Source: Methylophilus glucosoxydans
Lineage (GTDB): Bacteria; Pseudomonadota; Gammaproteobacteria; Burkholderiales; Methylophilaceae
DNA length: 64,000 nucleotides
Assembly: GCF_042676145.1 (NCBI RefSeq)
Contig: NZ_JBHTJW010000003.1
Span: 186,001 to 250,000, forward strand
Reading direction: 5' to 3'
The translations under genes and the position numbers were made by a program. Below, in pieces: positions 16,566-24,969 of this stretch. The notes below the pieces were generated by a model. That model saw nothing but the letters and a program-made list of their open reading frames with translations, made no database searches and was not told the DNA's origin. Positions within the stretch are counted from its first letter, which is position 1; each line of letters opens with the position of its first letter.

Positions 16566-17996
16566 TTAGAACGTATACATGGCGGTCAGCCACAGTTTTT
16601 CGGTATCACGGAAACGGCCACGTGTGCCAGCAGCATTGCTGGTGGTATTCGGCCCAAGTCCAAACTGGTCACCTTCACTGAATTTTCCGTATTCAAACTT
16701 GGTCATCCAGTTTTTATCGATATTCCAGGTGACGGCGGCATTCCATTCCGTGCCGTAACGGCTGCCATTACGGTTGGTGCCGCTGCCCACGGTATAAAAG
16801 TCATTGTCAGAGTCAATCACGTGGTAATCGGCAAAGAACAGAAAGTCGCCGTAACGGTAAGTGGCTGTGACAAAGGTATCTTTAATGCCCTCACGTGGGG
16901 TGACCAGAAACTTGTCTACCCAACCTTGAAACAGGTGGTTGGTACCAAAAGGAGTCTGGAACGCGAAAGTATTGTTGTTGCTGGAGAGCAATTCCTGATC
17001 GACACGCATATTGAAGTTATCAATCCCGAAGCCACCGCCCAGCTTGTAGTAATGCGCATCAATGCGGCTATCACCACCCCGGTAATTATCCTGTTTGGCA
17101 TATTCGGCAGTGTAGTGCGCGCGGTAGTTCGGTGTGAATGGATGTGTGCCATCGAGGCGTACGCCAAACGTTTTGTTGGACTGGCTGGCGGCATAATTGG
17201 CTGTTCCGGTGCCAAACCAGGCATTGCCAAAGCCCAGATTGTCAAAGTCGCTCAGGTAAGCGTAGCCAACCAGAAATTCGGTCGGGGAAATACGGTATCT
17301 GGTGTTCAAAATGTCGAGGTCGCCGCTTCTGTGCGTCGTGAAAATCTGGCGGACACGGTCAAAGTGAGCATAGAAAATTTCAGTATCTGGAATTGACTTG
17401 TTCAAGATGGACAGACCATCAAAGACCTGTGTATTTTGGCGGAAAGCAATATCCCCAATAAAACGCACATTGTCCAGGTTGACAATTTGTCGTCCTAAAC
17501 GCACCTTGGTATTTTTAATGCCGGTCCAGTCTACAAACAGCTGGTTCACATCGGTATAGTCAGGATCCACTACTTTGGCGTAATTAATCTTGTCGCTCTC
17601 ATTAGAGGCGCCATTGACACGCACTGGGTTAGTGCCATCGTTGAAATCATCTTGCAGTTTGCTGACGTTGGTAAGTTGCGCGGCAAAACTCCAGTTGTGG
17701 TACGGGGCCGTTTGCCAGCCAACCAGGCTGCGCATCGTCATGGCGTTGGCGTTGTCCAGGGCTTGATTGGCAGTCGGGTTAGGGCTGCCGTTGGCAAAAG
17801 TGGCCGGCTGTAAGCCATCCTGATCGACATACTCATAACGTAGTCTGAAACTGGTCAGATTTTTACCGGTTTTAATCGCGTCCATAAAAGTGTATTCAGG
17901 CAGAACTTCTTCTTCTGCCATTGCAGGGGAGCCAAGTGCCGCCAGCAAGATGGCTGCGGAAACTTGACGCAAGCGTGGGTGTAGGTTAGCGTTCAT
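16566..17996 (-). CDS. Outer-membrane porin of the alginate-export/nitrate-operon type
   Basis: 476 residues from the ATG read at 17996 (AGGAG seven bases ahead; the longer frame is not needed). A signal peptide (residues 1-27, ending GSPAMA) is followed by a protein full of alternating aromatic/polar beta-strand patterns and a C-terminal terminal strand ending LWLTAMYTF, typical of outer-membrane beta-barrels. It resembles barrels with the alginate-export domain. It sits between nrtD and cobA, so it probably lets nitrate or nitrite pass the outer membrane; this substrate is inferred from context. Confidence 0.82.
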   Translation of the reverse strand: MNANLHPRLRQVSAAILLAALGSPAMAEEEVLPEYTFMDAIKTGKNLTSFRLRYEYVDQDGLQPATFANGSPNPTANQALDNANAMTMRSLVGWQTAPYHNWSFAAQLTNVSKLQDDFNDGTNPVRVNGASNESDKINYAKVVDPDYTDVNQLFVDWTGIKNTKVRLGRQIVNLDNVRFIGDIAFRQNTQVFDGLSILNKSIPDTEIFYAHFDRVRQIFTTHRSGDLDILNTRYRISPTEFLVGYAYLSDFDNLGFGNAWFGTGTANYAASQSNKTFGVRLDGTHPFTPNYRAHYTAEYAKQDNYRGGDSRIDAHYYKLGGGFGIDNFNMRVDQELLSSNNNTFAFQTPFGTNHLFQGWVDKFLVTPREGIKDTFVTATYRYGDFLFFADYHVIDSDNDFYTVGSGTNRNGSRYGTEWNAAVTWNIDKNWMTKFEYGKFSEGDQFGLGPNTTSNAAGTRGRFRDTEKLWLTAMYTF

Positions 17997-18096
17997 GTGT
18001 TGCTCCTTTTCTCTATTGGGGTAACCTTGCTTGGATGAGGATTGCTTTTGAAAAGCAAGTGGTGCTGACAGGTGGCCGCCTGCCAGCACCTTTCAG

Positions 18097-18906
18097 TTAG
18101 GCCGCCTTTTTGGCGTGCCGCTCATACAGAAACTTCAAAACTTCGCTGCGCAGATGGGTATACGCTGGGTCTTCCACCAGCTCCAGGCGTTTGCGCGGAC
18201 GGGGTAAATCGACCGTCAGGATTTCACCGATGGTGGCTGCCGGGCCGTTGGTCATCATGACGATGCGGTCAGACAGCAACACGGCTTCGTCCACATCGTG
18301 CGTCACCATGACGGCAGTACAACCAGAACGTGCCATGATGGCCATCAGTTCGTCTTGCAGACCGGCACGGGTCAGCGCATCCAGCGCACCAAACGGCTCA
18401 TCCAGTAGTAGCACTTTTGGCTCCATGGCCAGGGCACGGGCAATGCCCACGCGTTGTTTCATGCCGCCGGAAATTTCATTCGGGCGTTTTTCCATGGCGT
18501 GGCTCAAGCCCACCAACTCCAGTGCCGCGCGGGTACGTTCTGCCAGTTGTGCTTTGGTTTCGGTGGCAGCAAACACGCGTTCCACGGCCAGATAGACATT
18601 TTCAAAACAGGTCAGCCATGGCAGCAGGGAGTGGTTCTGGAACACCACGGCGCGTTCAGGGCCAGGCTTGGCGATTTCGCGTCCGGCACAAAACAGGTAG
18701 CCATCTGTCGGTTGCAGCAAGCCGGCAATCAGGTTGAGCACGGTAGATTTGCCGCAGCCTGAGTGGCCGATGATGGAGATGAATTCACCTTCCTGGATAG
18801 ACAGGTTGATGTCTTTCAAGGCCTGGAAACTGCCTTTTTTAGTGTTGAAAATCATGTTGACGTTTTCAATCAACACATAGCGGTCTTGTTTTACAGCGGT
18901 GGTCAT
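18097..18906 (-). CDS. nrtD: Nitrate ABC transporter ATP-binding protein
   Basis: 269 residues with Walker A (GHSGCGKST), Q-loop (QNHSLLPW), ABC signature (EISGGMKQRVGIARALA), Walker B (VLLLDEPFGALD) and H-loop (THD). It belongs to the NrtD/SsuB/TauB group. It energises nitrate uptake through NrtB, encoded immediately upstream. No NrtC fusion (ATPase plus NrtA-like regulatory domain) is present, so the nitrate-inhibition mechanism known from cyanobacterial NrtC is absent. Confidence 0.92.
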   Translation of the reverse strand: MTTAVKQDRYVLIENVNMIFNTKKGSFQALKDINLSIQEGEFISIIGHSGCGKSTVLNLIAGLLQPTDGYLFCAGREIAKPGPERAVVFQNHSLLPWLTCFENVYLAVERVFAATETKAQLAERTRAALELVGLSHAMEKRPNEISGGMKQRVGIARALAMEPKVLLLDEPFGALDALTRAGLQDELMAIMARSGCTAVMVTHDVDEAVLLSDRIVMMTNGPAATIGEILTVDLPRPRKRLELVEDPAYTHLRSEVLKFLYERHAKKAA

Positions 18907-18942
18907 GATCAGAGTCCTTTACCAGTCAATGAGGCGTCGTGG

Positions 18943-19878
18943 TTATTCGTAGCTATAGCGTTTGGCCAGCATGACCAGACACTGCTCCAGCAACAGACCG
19001 ACGATGCCCACAATGAAAATCGCGATGATGATGTGCTCAACGTTCAGGTTGTTCCATTCATCCCACACCCAGAAGCCAATGCCCACGCCGCCGGTCAGCA
19101 TTTCTGCCGCCACAATTACCAGCCAGGCGGCACCGATGGAGAGACGCACACCGGTCATCATGTAAGGCATGACATACGGCAGCAGGATTTTGGTGATCAC
19201 CTTCCACTCGGACAGGTTCAGTACCTTGGCCACGTTCATATAGTCTTGCGGTACTTTGCTGACACCGACGGCGGTGTTGATGATCATGGGCCAGACCGCG
19301 GTGATGAAAATCACCCAGATTGCGGCCGGGTTGGCCGCTTTGAATACCAGCAGGCCGATCGGCAACCAAGCCAGTGGGGAGACCGGCTTGAGCAGGCTGA
19401 TAATCGGCGCCGCCATTTTTGACATAAAGGCATAGCGGCCGATGATAAACCCCATGGGGATGCCGACAATCGCTGCCAGCGCAAAGCCGGTGGCGACGCG
19501 TTTGAGCGAGTTCAGGATGTTCCAGCCGATGCCCATGTCATTCGGGTTGTTGATATAAAACGGGTCGCTAAACAGCTCCACCGCCGAATGCCAGGTCTGC
19601 ACCGGTCCTGGCAAACCCTGAGTCAGGGCGGCCACGGTAGACCAGATGGCGCCAAAGATCAGCAAGCCAATCACAGGCGGCAACAGTCCTTCAAAGACAC
19701 GTTTGGCCATTGCCGCCCATGCCCCGGCTTTTTTGCTTGCCGGGGTGGCTGCTGTTGCGGTGGCCGAGAGAGGGCTCACCACCGCGACAACCGGTTTTGC
19801 TTGCTTGGCTGGCATTGCTTTGGCAGCCTGCTCACTGTTTTGCATGATTTTTTCCTTGTTAAAGCTGACGACACTCAT
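18943..19878 (-). CDS. nrtB: Nitrate ABC transporter permease
   Basis: 311 residues. After an Ala/Thr-rich cytoplasmic N-terminus of about 60 residues come six hydrophobic segments of the binding-protein-dependent permease family, with the EAA-like region (AAIVGIPMGFIIGR ... GAAWLVIVAAEML). The start is the ATG at 19878 after AAGGAG. It is 20 bases after nrtA and forms the membrane channel of NrtABD. Confidence 0.92.
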   Translation of the reverse strand: MSVVSFNKEKIMQNSEQAAKAMPAKQAKPVVAVVSPLSATATAATPASKKAGAWAAMAKRVFEGLLPPVIGLLIFGAIWSTVAALTQGLPGPVQTWHSAVELFSDPFYINNPNDMGIGWNILNSLKRVATGFALAAIVGIPMGFIIGRYAFMSKMAAPIISLLKPVSPLAWLPIGLLVFKAANPAAIWVIFITAVWPMIINTAVGVSKVPQDYMNVAKVLNLSEWKVITKILLPYVMPYMMTGVRLSIGAAWLVIVAAEMLTGGVGIGFWVWDEWNNLNVEHIIIAIFIVGIVGLLLEQCLVMLAKRYSYE

Positions 19879-19898
19879 GGTGACTCTCCTTGAAAGAA

Positions 19899-21200
19899 TT
19901 ACGCTTTAACCTTGAAGCTGTTGGCATAAGCTTTAGGGTCTTTACCATCCCAGACCACGCCGTCAATCAGCTTGCTGCTGCGCATCACGTCTGTTGGCAC
20001 GCTAATGCCCAGAGATTTGGCGGCTTCGGTATAAATATCAATGCGGTTCACCTTTTTCGCCACGCCGAGGTAATCCGGGTCAGACTTGAGCAAGCCCCAG
20101 CGTTTGTGTTGGGTCAGGAACCACATGCCGTCTGACAGGTAAGGGAAACTGACCTTGCCATCATTGAAGAACTTCATGTAGTTGGGGTCTTCCCATTTTT
20201 TGCCGATACCATTGTCGTAGTGGCCGAGGAAGCGACCTTCAATCACTTCTTCTGGCGCATTGACATAGGCTTTGCCTGCGATCAACTTGGCCACTTCGGC
20301 ACGGTTTTTGGTCGCATCAATGTAGCGTGAGGCTTCGAGGATGGCTTTGGTTAACGCCAGCGCGGTATTCGGGTTCTTGGCGATAAAGTCAGCGGTGGTG
20401 CCCAACACTTTTTCCGGGTGGTCTACCCAAATATCTTGTGAGGTGGCGACGGTGTAGCCGATCTTGTCGTAAATGGCACGGGCGTTCCAGGGTTCGCCCA
20501 CGCAGTAGCCATCCATATTGCCAATCCGCATGTTGGCGACCATTTGTGGCGGCGGTACGACGATGGTTTTCACGTCCTGCATCGGGTTGATGCCATAAGT
20601 CGCCAGCCAGTAGTACAACCACATGGCGTGCGTGCCGGTGGGGAAGGTCTGGGCGAAGGTAAAGTCGCGGTTTTCGTTATCCAGCAAGCGTTTCAGCGTG
20701 GCGCCACTGGTGACGCCTTTTTCCTTAAGCTGGTTAGCCAGCGTGATGCCCTGGCCGTTGTTGTTCAGCGTCATCAGCACGTTCATGTCTTTTTGCTGGC
20801 CGCCGATGCCCATTTGGACGCCGTAGATCAGGCCATACAACACATGTGCAGCATGCAATTCACCATTGACCAGCTTGTCACGTACGCCTGCCCACGAAGC
20901 TTCTTTAGACGGCACAATCTTGATGCCATATTTTTTATCAAAGCCCATTTGCGCGGCGACAATAATCGGCGCACAGTCCGTCAGCGGGATAAAGCCCACT
21001 TTCACTTCGGTGATTTCTGGCGCATCCGAGCCTGCCGCCCAAGCCTGGCTACGGATGGCGGAAGGCACCATGTTCATCATGGCGGCAGCACCAAACGCGC
21101 CTGCCAGCGTATTCATAAAGAAATGGCGGCGTTGCTGGTTCACCTGGTCAACCGGCGTTGCCTCGGTGGGGGATACATTTTTTTTGTCAGAACTGCTCAT
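19899..21200 (-). CDS. nrtA: Nitrate-binding periplasmic protein of the NrtA family
   Basis: 433 residues. A twin-arginine-like signal (QQRRHFFMNTLAGAFGAAA, residues 23-41) precedes the mature domain, which starts near ITEVKVGFIPLTDCAPIIVA, the usual NrtA/CmpA opening. The protein captures nitrate in the periplasm for NrtBD. It is the first gene of the 14-kb operon. AAGGAG precedes the ATG at 21200, and its 250-base leader has a sigma-54 promoter and an ANTAR-type attenuator. Confidence 0.94.
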   Translation of the reverse strand: MSSSDKKNVSPTEATPVDQVNQQRRHFFMNTLAGAFGAAAMMNMVPSAIRSQAWAAGSDAPEITEVKVGFIPLTDCAPIIVAAQMGFDKKYGIKIVPSKEASWAGVRDKLVNGELHAAHVLYGLIYGVQMGIGGQQKDMNVLMTLNNNGQGITLANQLKEKGVTSGATLKRLLDNENRDFTFAQTFPTGTHAMWLYYWLATYGINPMQDVKTIVVPPPQMVANMRIGNMDGYCVGEPWNARAIYDKIGYTVATSQDIWVDHPEKVLGTTADFIAKNPNTALALTKAILEASRYIDATKNRAEVAKLIAGKAYVNAPEEVIEGRFLGHYDNGIGKKWEDPNYMKFFNDGKVSFPYLSDGMWFLTQHKRWGLLKSDPDYLGVAKKVNRIDIYTEAAKSLGISVPTDVMRSSKLIDGVVWDGKDPKAYANSFKVKA

Positions 21201-21254
21201 GTCGGCTCCTTGAGATTTGATTCGAAAAAGGGGTTCGGAAAATACAAAACAAAA

Positions 21255-21440
21255 AAGGCGTCCTGAATGCAGACCGTGGTCTACACTCAGGACGCCTTTG
21301 TCCTTTTGCTTGCAAGCCCTTTTGCTAAAAGGCTGCGGTACTTACATTAATTTAATAACGGGTATAACTCAGTTGTTAGGCAAATTACCTGATATCAGGC
21401 ATTTGCCACGGAGCATATTTGACAGGATCGCCGTTGATCC
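21255..21440 (-). promoter_or_regulatory. ANTAR-type attenuator in the nrtA leader
   Basis: On the minus strand P1 (21440 to 21425) is GGAUC-AACGGC-GAUCC and P2 (21303 to 21290) is GGAC-AAAGGC-GUCC, both with six-base loops starting in A with G at position 4. P2 overlaps the 5' arm of a 21-base-pair terminator (21298 to 21255, two G-U pairs) that ends in TTTTTTGTTTTG. About 120 bases separate P1 and P2, more than in the other two leaders; that gap contains further small palindromes (e.g. around CCTGATATCAGG). Confidence 0.87.
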
Positions 21441-21463
21441 AGCTTGCTCTTAAATAAGCATTA

Positions 21464-21479
21464 GCAAACGGCATGCCAA
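21464..21479 (-). promoter_or_regulatory. Sigma-54 promoter of the nrtA operon
   Basis: Minus-strand TTGGCATGCCGTTTGC has the -24 GG and -12 GC 12 bases apart and shares the ten-base TTGGCATGCC with the nirB promoter. The predicted transcription start is near 21452, 12 bases before hairpin P1. Confidence 0.82.
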
Positions 21480-21544
21480 CTTTATTTTATTTTTAAGTGA
21501 TTGAATTGTAATGAAAATATTAGTTTCTTTTGTAAAGGGGCATA

Positions 21545-23335
21545 TTATTGCCGGGCATAGTTGCACTGCTTTCGTGCGAACTGCTCAACATTGGCGCATG
21601 ACTTGGGCTGGTGTGCGAGGAGCCCGAGCAACAGGATGACCATACACGCCAGCAATAGACTTAAGCCACGCCAAAAGGCCAGCGGATGACGTTCCAGCAA
21701 AGGCGGATGGGCATGACGCAGAAAGGCTGCATTCGGTTTACGCAGGTCAAATAAAAATTCAGAGGCCTGCGCATAACGTTTTTCTGCCTGCGGGTGCACG
21801 GCACGGGCGATGGCGGCGTCGACCCAGGCCGGAAACGCCGGTTGTGTATAGCGAATCTCCCGGTAATACAAACGTGACAGGTGTTGCGGATGTTTTACCT
21901 TCGCGACCTCTGTCCCATAGGGCAGTTTGCCTGTGAGGCACTGGTAAGTGATCACCCCCAAGGCATAAATATCCGATTGTGGCGTTGCTGGCCATCCCAG
22001 AAACTGTTCTGGCGCCGAGTATTGCAGCGTGCCAGGCAAGGTTACCGTGCTTTCTAGCTCGCTCATTTCTTCGAGACCAGCCACGCTCACGGCCCCAAAA
22101 TCAATCAAGGTGATCTGGCCATCGGTATCGACCAGGATATTTTGCGGCTGCAAGTCGCGGTAGACCATCTCCAGTCGATGAAAGGCTTCCAGGGCGCTGG
22201 TGATCTGTTCCACCAGTTGGCGGACGGTCTCTAGGGATGGTTGCGGGTGATCCAGCAGCCATTGTTGTAAGGTTTGCCCCGGCACATAGTGCATCACACT
22301 ATATAAAAACTTGCGCGGAGAAGCTGACGTATACGGCCGTAATATATGGCGATGGCTGATGCGCCTGGCCACCCATTCTTCGAGGTAAAAACGTTCCAGT
22401 GCCTGTGCATCGGCGGACAGGTCCACCGATGGGACTTTGAGGGCAACCTGGGTGCCCGTTTGCAGGTCACGTGCCAGGTAAACATGGCTGCGGTGGCTAT
22501 GATGCAGGCAACGCAAAATATGGTAACCATCAAACGGCTTACCTTCTTCTATGGCCGGGGCAAAGGGGAGTGCCTGCATGCTTTGTGTCAGCGAGGCCAT
22601 GTCATGGTCGGGCAGTTGTAACAAGCGCACCGCCAGTGCTGTCAGGTTATCCTCGCTACCGCGTGCATGCGCGAGTTTAACCCAGTGCTGGCAGAGACGA
22701 TTGAGGTCGCTGGCGGTTTGGATATCCTGCAAGATTTCTTCTGAGGTCAGGTGTTCAAATACGCCATCAGACATCAATAAATAAACATCGCCTGCTTCCG
22801 CGGCCTCGCTGTGATAATCAATTTCTGGTTGCGGGCTCATGCCCAGGGCGCGTGCCAGATAGCTATGTTGATCATCGACCCAGAAACGGTGGTCTTCGGT
22901 CAGGCATTGCAATTGCTGGTCACGGAGACGGTAAATGCGCGTATCGCCCAGATGAAATACATGGATAGCCCGTGATTTAATGATCAGGGCGCTAAAGGTA
23001 CAGACGTAGCCTCTGTTTTTGTCAAAACGATAAGGGCTGCGAAACGTCTGCGCATTGAGTGTGGCATTAATACTGCGTAAGACTTGCAACCCACCAGACT
23101 TGACTGACCATTCTACAGGGGTGAGCGCGTAATCTTGTATAAACTGCTGAATGGCCAGCGTACTAGCCTGGTCGCTGACATCGCTGCTACTGATGCCATC
23201 GGCAATGGCAAATACCCAACCTTTGCCAGTAGCAGGCGGGCTGTCTTGTGTGGTGAGGCCGAACGCATCCTGATTGACTGGTTTGCGTCCGGCCTCGGAG
23301 CAGGCGCCGCTTTCTATCTGCAAAGAGGCAGGCAT
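21545..23335 (-). CDS. PP2C-type protein phosphatase fused to a Ser/Thr protein kinase (copy 2)
   Basis: 596 residues with the same architecture as the protein at 10281-11969: PP2C domain (NQDAFG, IADGISSSDVSD, HLGDTRIYRLR, MSDGVFEHL, GSEDNLTAL), kinase domain (VALKVPS, DFG intact, GTLQYSAPEQF) and one C-terminal membrane segment (LSLLLACMVILLLGLL). The catalytic loop reads YRDLQPQN instead of HRDxKPxN: Asp and Asn remain, but His is Tyr and the usual Lys is Gln, so kinase activity may be altered. It is the last gene of the channel-cynS-kinase unit, 5 bases after cynS. Its target is unknown. Confidence 0.9.
   Translation of the reverse strand: MPASLQIESGACSEAGRKPVNQDAFGLTTQDSPPATGKGWVFAIADGISSSDVSDQASTLAIQQFIQDYALTPVEWSVKSGGLQVLRSINATLNAQTFRSPYRFDKNRGYVCTFSALIIKSRAIHVFHLGDTRIYRLRDQQLQCLTEDHRFWVDDQHSYLARALGMSPQPEIDYHSEAAEAGDVYLLMSDGVFEHLTSEEILQDIQTASDLNRLCQHWVKLAHARGSEDNLTALAVRLLQLPDHDMASLTQSMQALPFAPAIEEGKPFDGYHILRCLHHSHRSHVYLARDLQTGTQVALKVPSVDLSADAQALERFYLEEWVARRISHRHILRPYTSASPRKFLYSVMHYVPGQTLQQWLLDHPQPSLETVRQLVEQITSALEAFHRLEMVYRDLQPQNILVDTDGQITLIDFGAVSVAGLEEMSELESTVTLPGTLQYSAPEQFLGWPATPQSDIYALGVITYQCLTGKLPYGTEVAKVKHPQHLSRLYYREIRYTQPAFPAWVDAAIARAVHPQAEKRYAQASEFLFDLRKPNAAFLRHAHPPLLERHPLAFWRGLSLLLACMVILLLGLLAHQPKSCANVEQFARKQCNYARQ
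21563..21577. promoter_or_regulatory. Candidate NtrC binding site upstream of nrtA
   Basis: GCACTGCTTTCGTGC fits the NtrC dyad GCAC-N7-GTGC. It lies 111-125 bases upstream of the predicted nrtA start, inside the 3' end of the PP2C-kinase gene. That is a typical distance for a sigma-54 enhancer. Confidence 0.5.
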
Positions 23336-23340
23336 GCCGT

Positions 23341-23784
23341 TTAGTAAGACTTGTAAGGCAGGAACTTGCCGCTCATGGTGATTTTGACGCGATCGCCTTT
23401 AGGGTCGGCTTCGCGTTGCAAATCCATATTAAAGTCAATGGCGCTCATGATGCCATCGCCAAACTCTTCGTGAATCAAGGCCTTAAATGTGGTGCCGTAG
23501 ACGCTGATCAGTTCGTAAAAGCGATAAATTAATGGATCGGAGGGCACCGCAGTGGGTAACGATCCTTTATAAGGTACCACTTGTAGTTGGCTTATGGCTT
23601 CTCCAGGCAGTTGTAGCAGTTTTCCCAAGGTATTGGCTTGTTCGGCAGAGAGGGTCATTTGGCCAAGTAGGGCGGCCGTTGTCCATTCCTTGCTCAAACC
23701 AATGGCCTCAGCAAGTGTTTTCCAGGACAGTTGCAAGGCATTTTTTTGTAACACTATCAGTTCTGTGACTTCATCTCTTGTCAT
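23341..23784 (-). CDS. cynS: Cyanate hydratase (cyanase)
   Basis: 147 residues from the ATG read at 23784, preceded by TGGAG; the frame extends 14 codons upstream but this length matches cyanases. The N-terminal helix-turn-helix-like domain and the catalytic domain are both complete. The catalytic residues known from E. coli are present: Arg and Glu in YRFYE, and Ser in GIMSAI. It converts cyanate and bicarbonate to ammonia and carbon dioxide, providing nitrogen and detoxifying cyanate. It is sandwiched between a formate/nitrite-family channel and a PP2C-kinase gene in a unit controlled by nitrogen and nitrate signals. Confidence 0.95.
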   Translation of the reverse strand: MTRDEVTELIVLQKNALQLSWKTLAEAIGLSKEWTTAALLGQMTLSAEQANTLGKLLQLPGEAISQLQVVPYKGSLPTAVPSDPLIYRFYELISVYGTTFKALIHEEFGDGIMSAIDFNMDLQREADPKGDRVKITMSGKFLPYKSY

Positions 23785-23846
23785 GATTAACTCCATTGAT
23801 ATCGTGTGGGACGGGCTCACTGCCACGACGAGCAGGCGAGCATTGT

Positions 23847-24656
23847 TTACAGTTTACGTTTGGGTTGTGTGCGCACATGGGTGGTATACAGCGTCAGGCC
23901 GGTAAAGGCCAGGCCGCCCACCAGATTGCCAAGCGCAGTCGGGATTTCATTCCATACCAGATAGTCTGCAATCGAAAAATTGCCGCCCATGATCAAAGCA
24001 AATGGAAACAGAAACATATTGACGACCGAGTGCTCAAAGCCCATGAAAAAGAACAAAAAGATTGGCATCCACATGGCGATCACCTTGCCGCTGACGTTGG
24101 TTGAAATCATGGCCCCCACCACGCCCAGCGACACCATCCAGTTGCACAACATGCCACGGATAAAAATGGTGATCCAGCCATCCAGGCCATATTTGGCGTA
24201 GCCCAGTGTTCTGGCCTCGCCTATACCGGCGACTTTGGTGGCGATGGCGCCGCCATCGGTATTAAAGCCATAGGTGAAGATAAAAGCCATCATCCCGGCC
24301 ACCGTGAGCGCGCCAGCAAAATTGCCAATAAATACCAGACCCCAGTTACGCAGGATTTGCGGCCAGGTCACGCCGGGGCGTTTGTCCAGCCAGGCCAGCG
24401 GAGTCAGCATGAAAACGCCGGTCAGCAAGTCAAATCCCATCAGGTAGAGCATGCTGAAGCCCACCGGAAACATGACAGCTCCTACCAGAGGAGATTCTGT
24501 CGCCAAGGCAATACTCACTGCAAACACAGCGGCCAGCGCCAGAATGGCACCCGCCATATAGGCGCGAATCACGGTGTCACGCGTGGCCATATAAATTTTT
24601 GATTCACCGGCGTCTACCATCTTAGAGACAAATTCGGCGGGGGCTAGATAAGACAT
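23847..24656 (-). CDS. Formate/nitrite transporter family channel (NirC-like)
   Basis: 269 residues from the ATG read at 24656 (AGAGG ahead). The frame is open further upstream, but that part overlaps the attenuator terminator and is leader RNA. Six hydrophobic segments and the FNT signatures are seen (YLAPAEFVSKMVDAGE at the start, GNFAGA, GMLCNWMVSLGV, FMGFEHSVVNMF with the central histidine). Nitrite or nitrate passage is the most likely role given the NasR-type leader. Coupling to cyanase raises cyanate as an alternative substrate. Confidence 0.88.
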   Translation of the reverse strand: MSYLAPAEFVSKMVDAGESKIYMATRDTVIRAYMAGAILALAAVFAVSIALATESPLVGAVMFPVGFSMLYLMGFDLLTGVFMLTPLAWLDKRPGVTWPQILRNWGLVFIGNFAGALTVAGMMAFIFTYGFNTDGGAIATKVAGIGEARTLGYAKYGLDGWITIFIRGMLCNWMVSLGVVGAMISTNVSGKVIAMWMPIFLFFFMGFEHSVVNMFLFPFALIMGGNFSIADYLVWNEIPTALGNLVGGLAFTGLTLYTTHVRTQPKRKL

Positions 24657-24693
24657 TGCATACCTCTTACTTTCTTGGATGAGTCCAAAACAA

Positions 24694-24846
24694 AAAGGCG
24701 TCCTGACAGTCAACCCGCTTGAGTCTACTGTCAGGACGCCTTTGTCCAGATTGCTGAATTGGTTGGTACCCGCTGTATTCAAATCACCAGGATTCAAACA
24801 CAAGCCAGGGGACCACCTATTTATACCCGCGCTTCCGCCATTGGAA
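24694..24846 (-). promoter_or_regulatory. ANTAR-type attenuator in the leader of the FNT channel operon
   Basis: On the minus strand P1 (24846 to 24833) is UUCC-AAUGGC-GGAA and P2 (24747 to 24734) is GGAC-AAAGGC-GUCC. P2 overlaps the 5' arm of a 17-base-pair perfect terminator (24743 to 24694) ending in a T-run. P2 and the first half of the terminator are identical to those of nrtA. Confidence 0.87.
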
Positions 24847-24865
24847 TCGCGTTAATTGATTGATA

Positions 24866-24881
24866 GCAATTGTTATGCCAT
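24866..24881 (-). promoter_or_regulatory. Sigma-54 promoter of the FNT channel-cynS-kinase operon
   Basis: Minus-strand ATGGCATAACAATTGC has GG and GC 12 bases apart and a good -12 TTGC. The predicted start is near 24855, about 9 bases before P1. Confidence 0.75.
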
Positions 24882-24969
24882 GTATTAATATTGCGAATAA
24901 CACTTTGTTTTAATGCTGTTTTTGTCCATATTTTACAGTTTTATAGGTGTAGATATACACCGCGTATAT

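Noticed and set aside
24656..24803. Upstream extension of the FNT channel reading frame
   Set aside because: This segment contains the attenuator terminator and P2, and the ribosome site supports the ATG at 24656.
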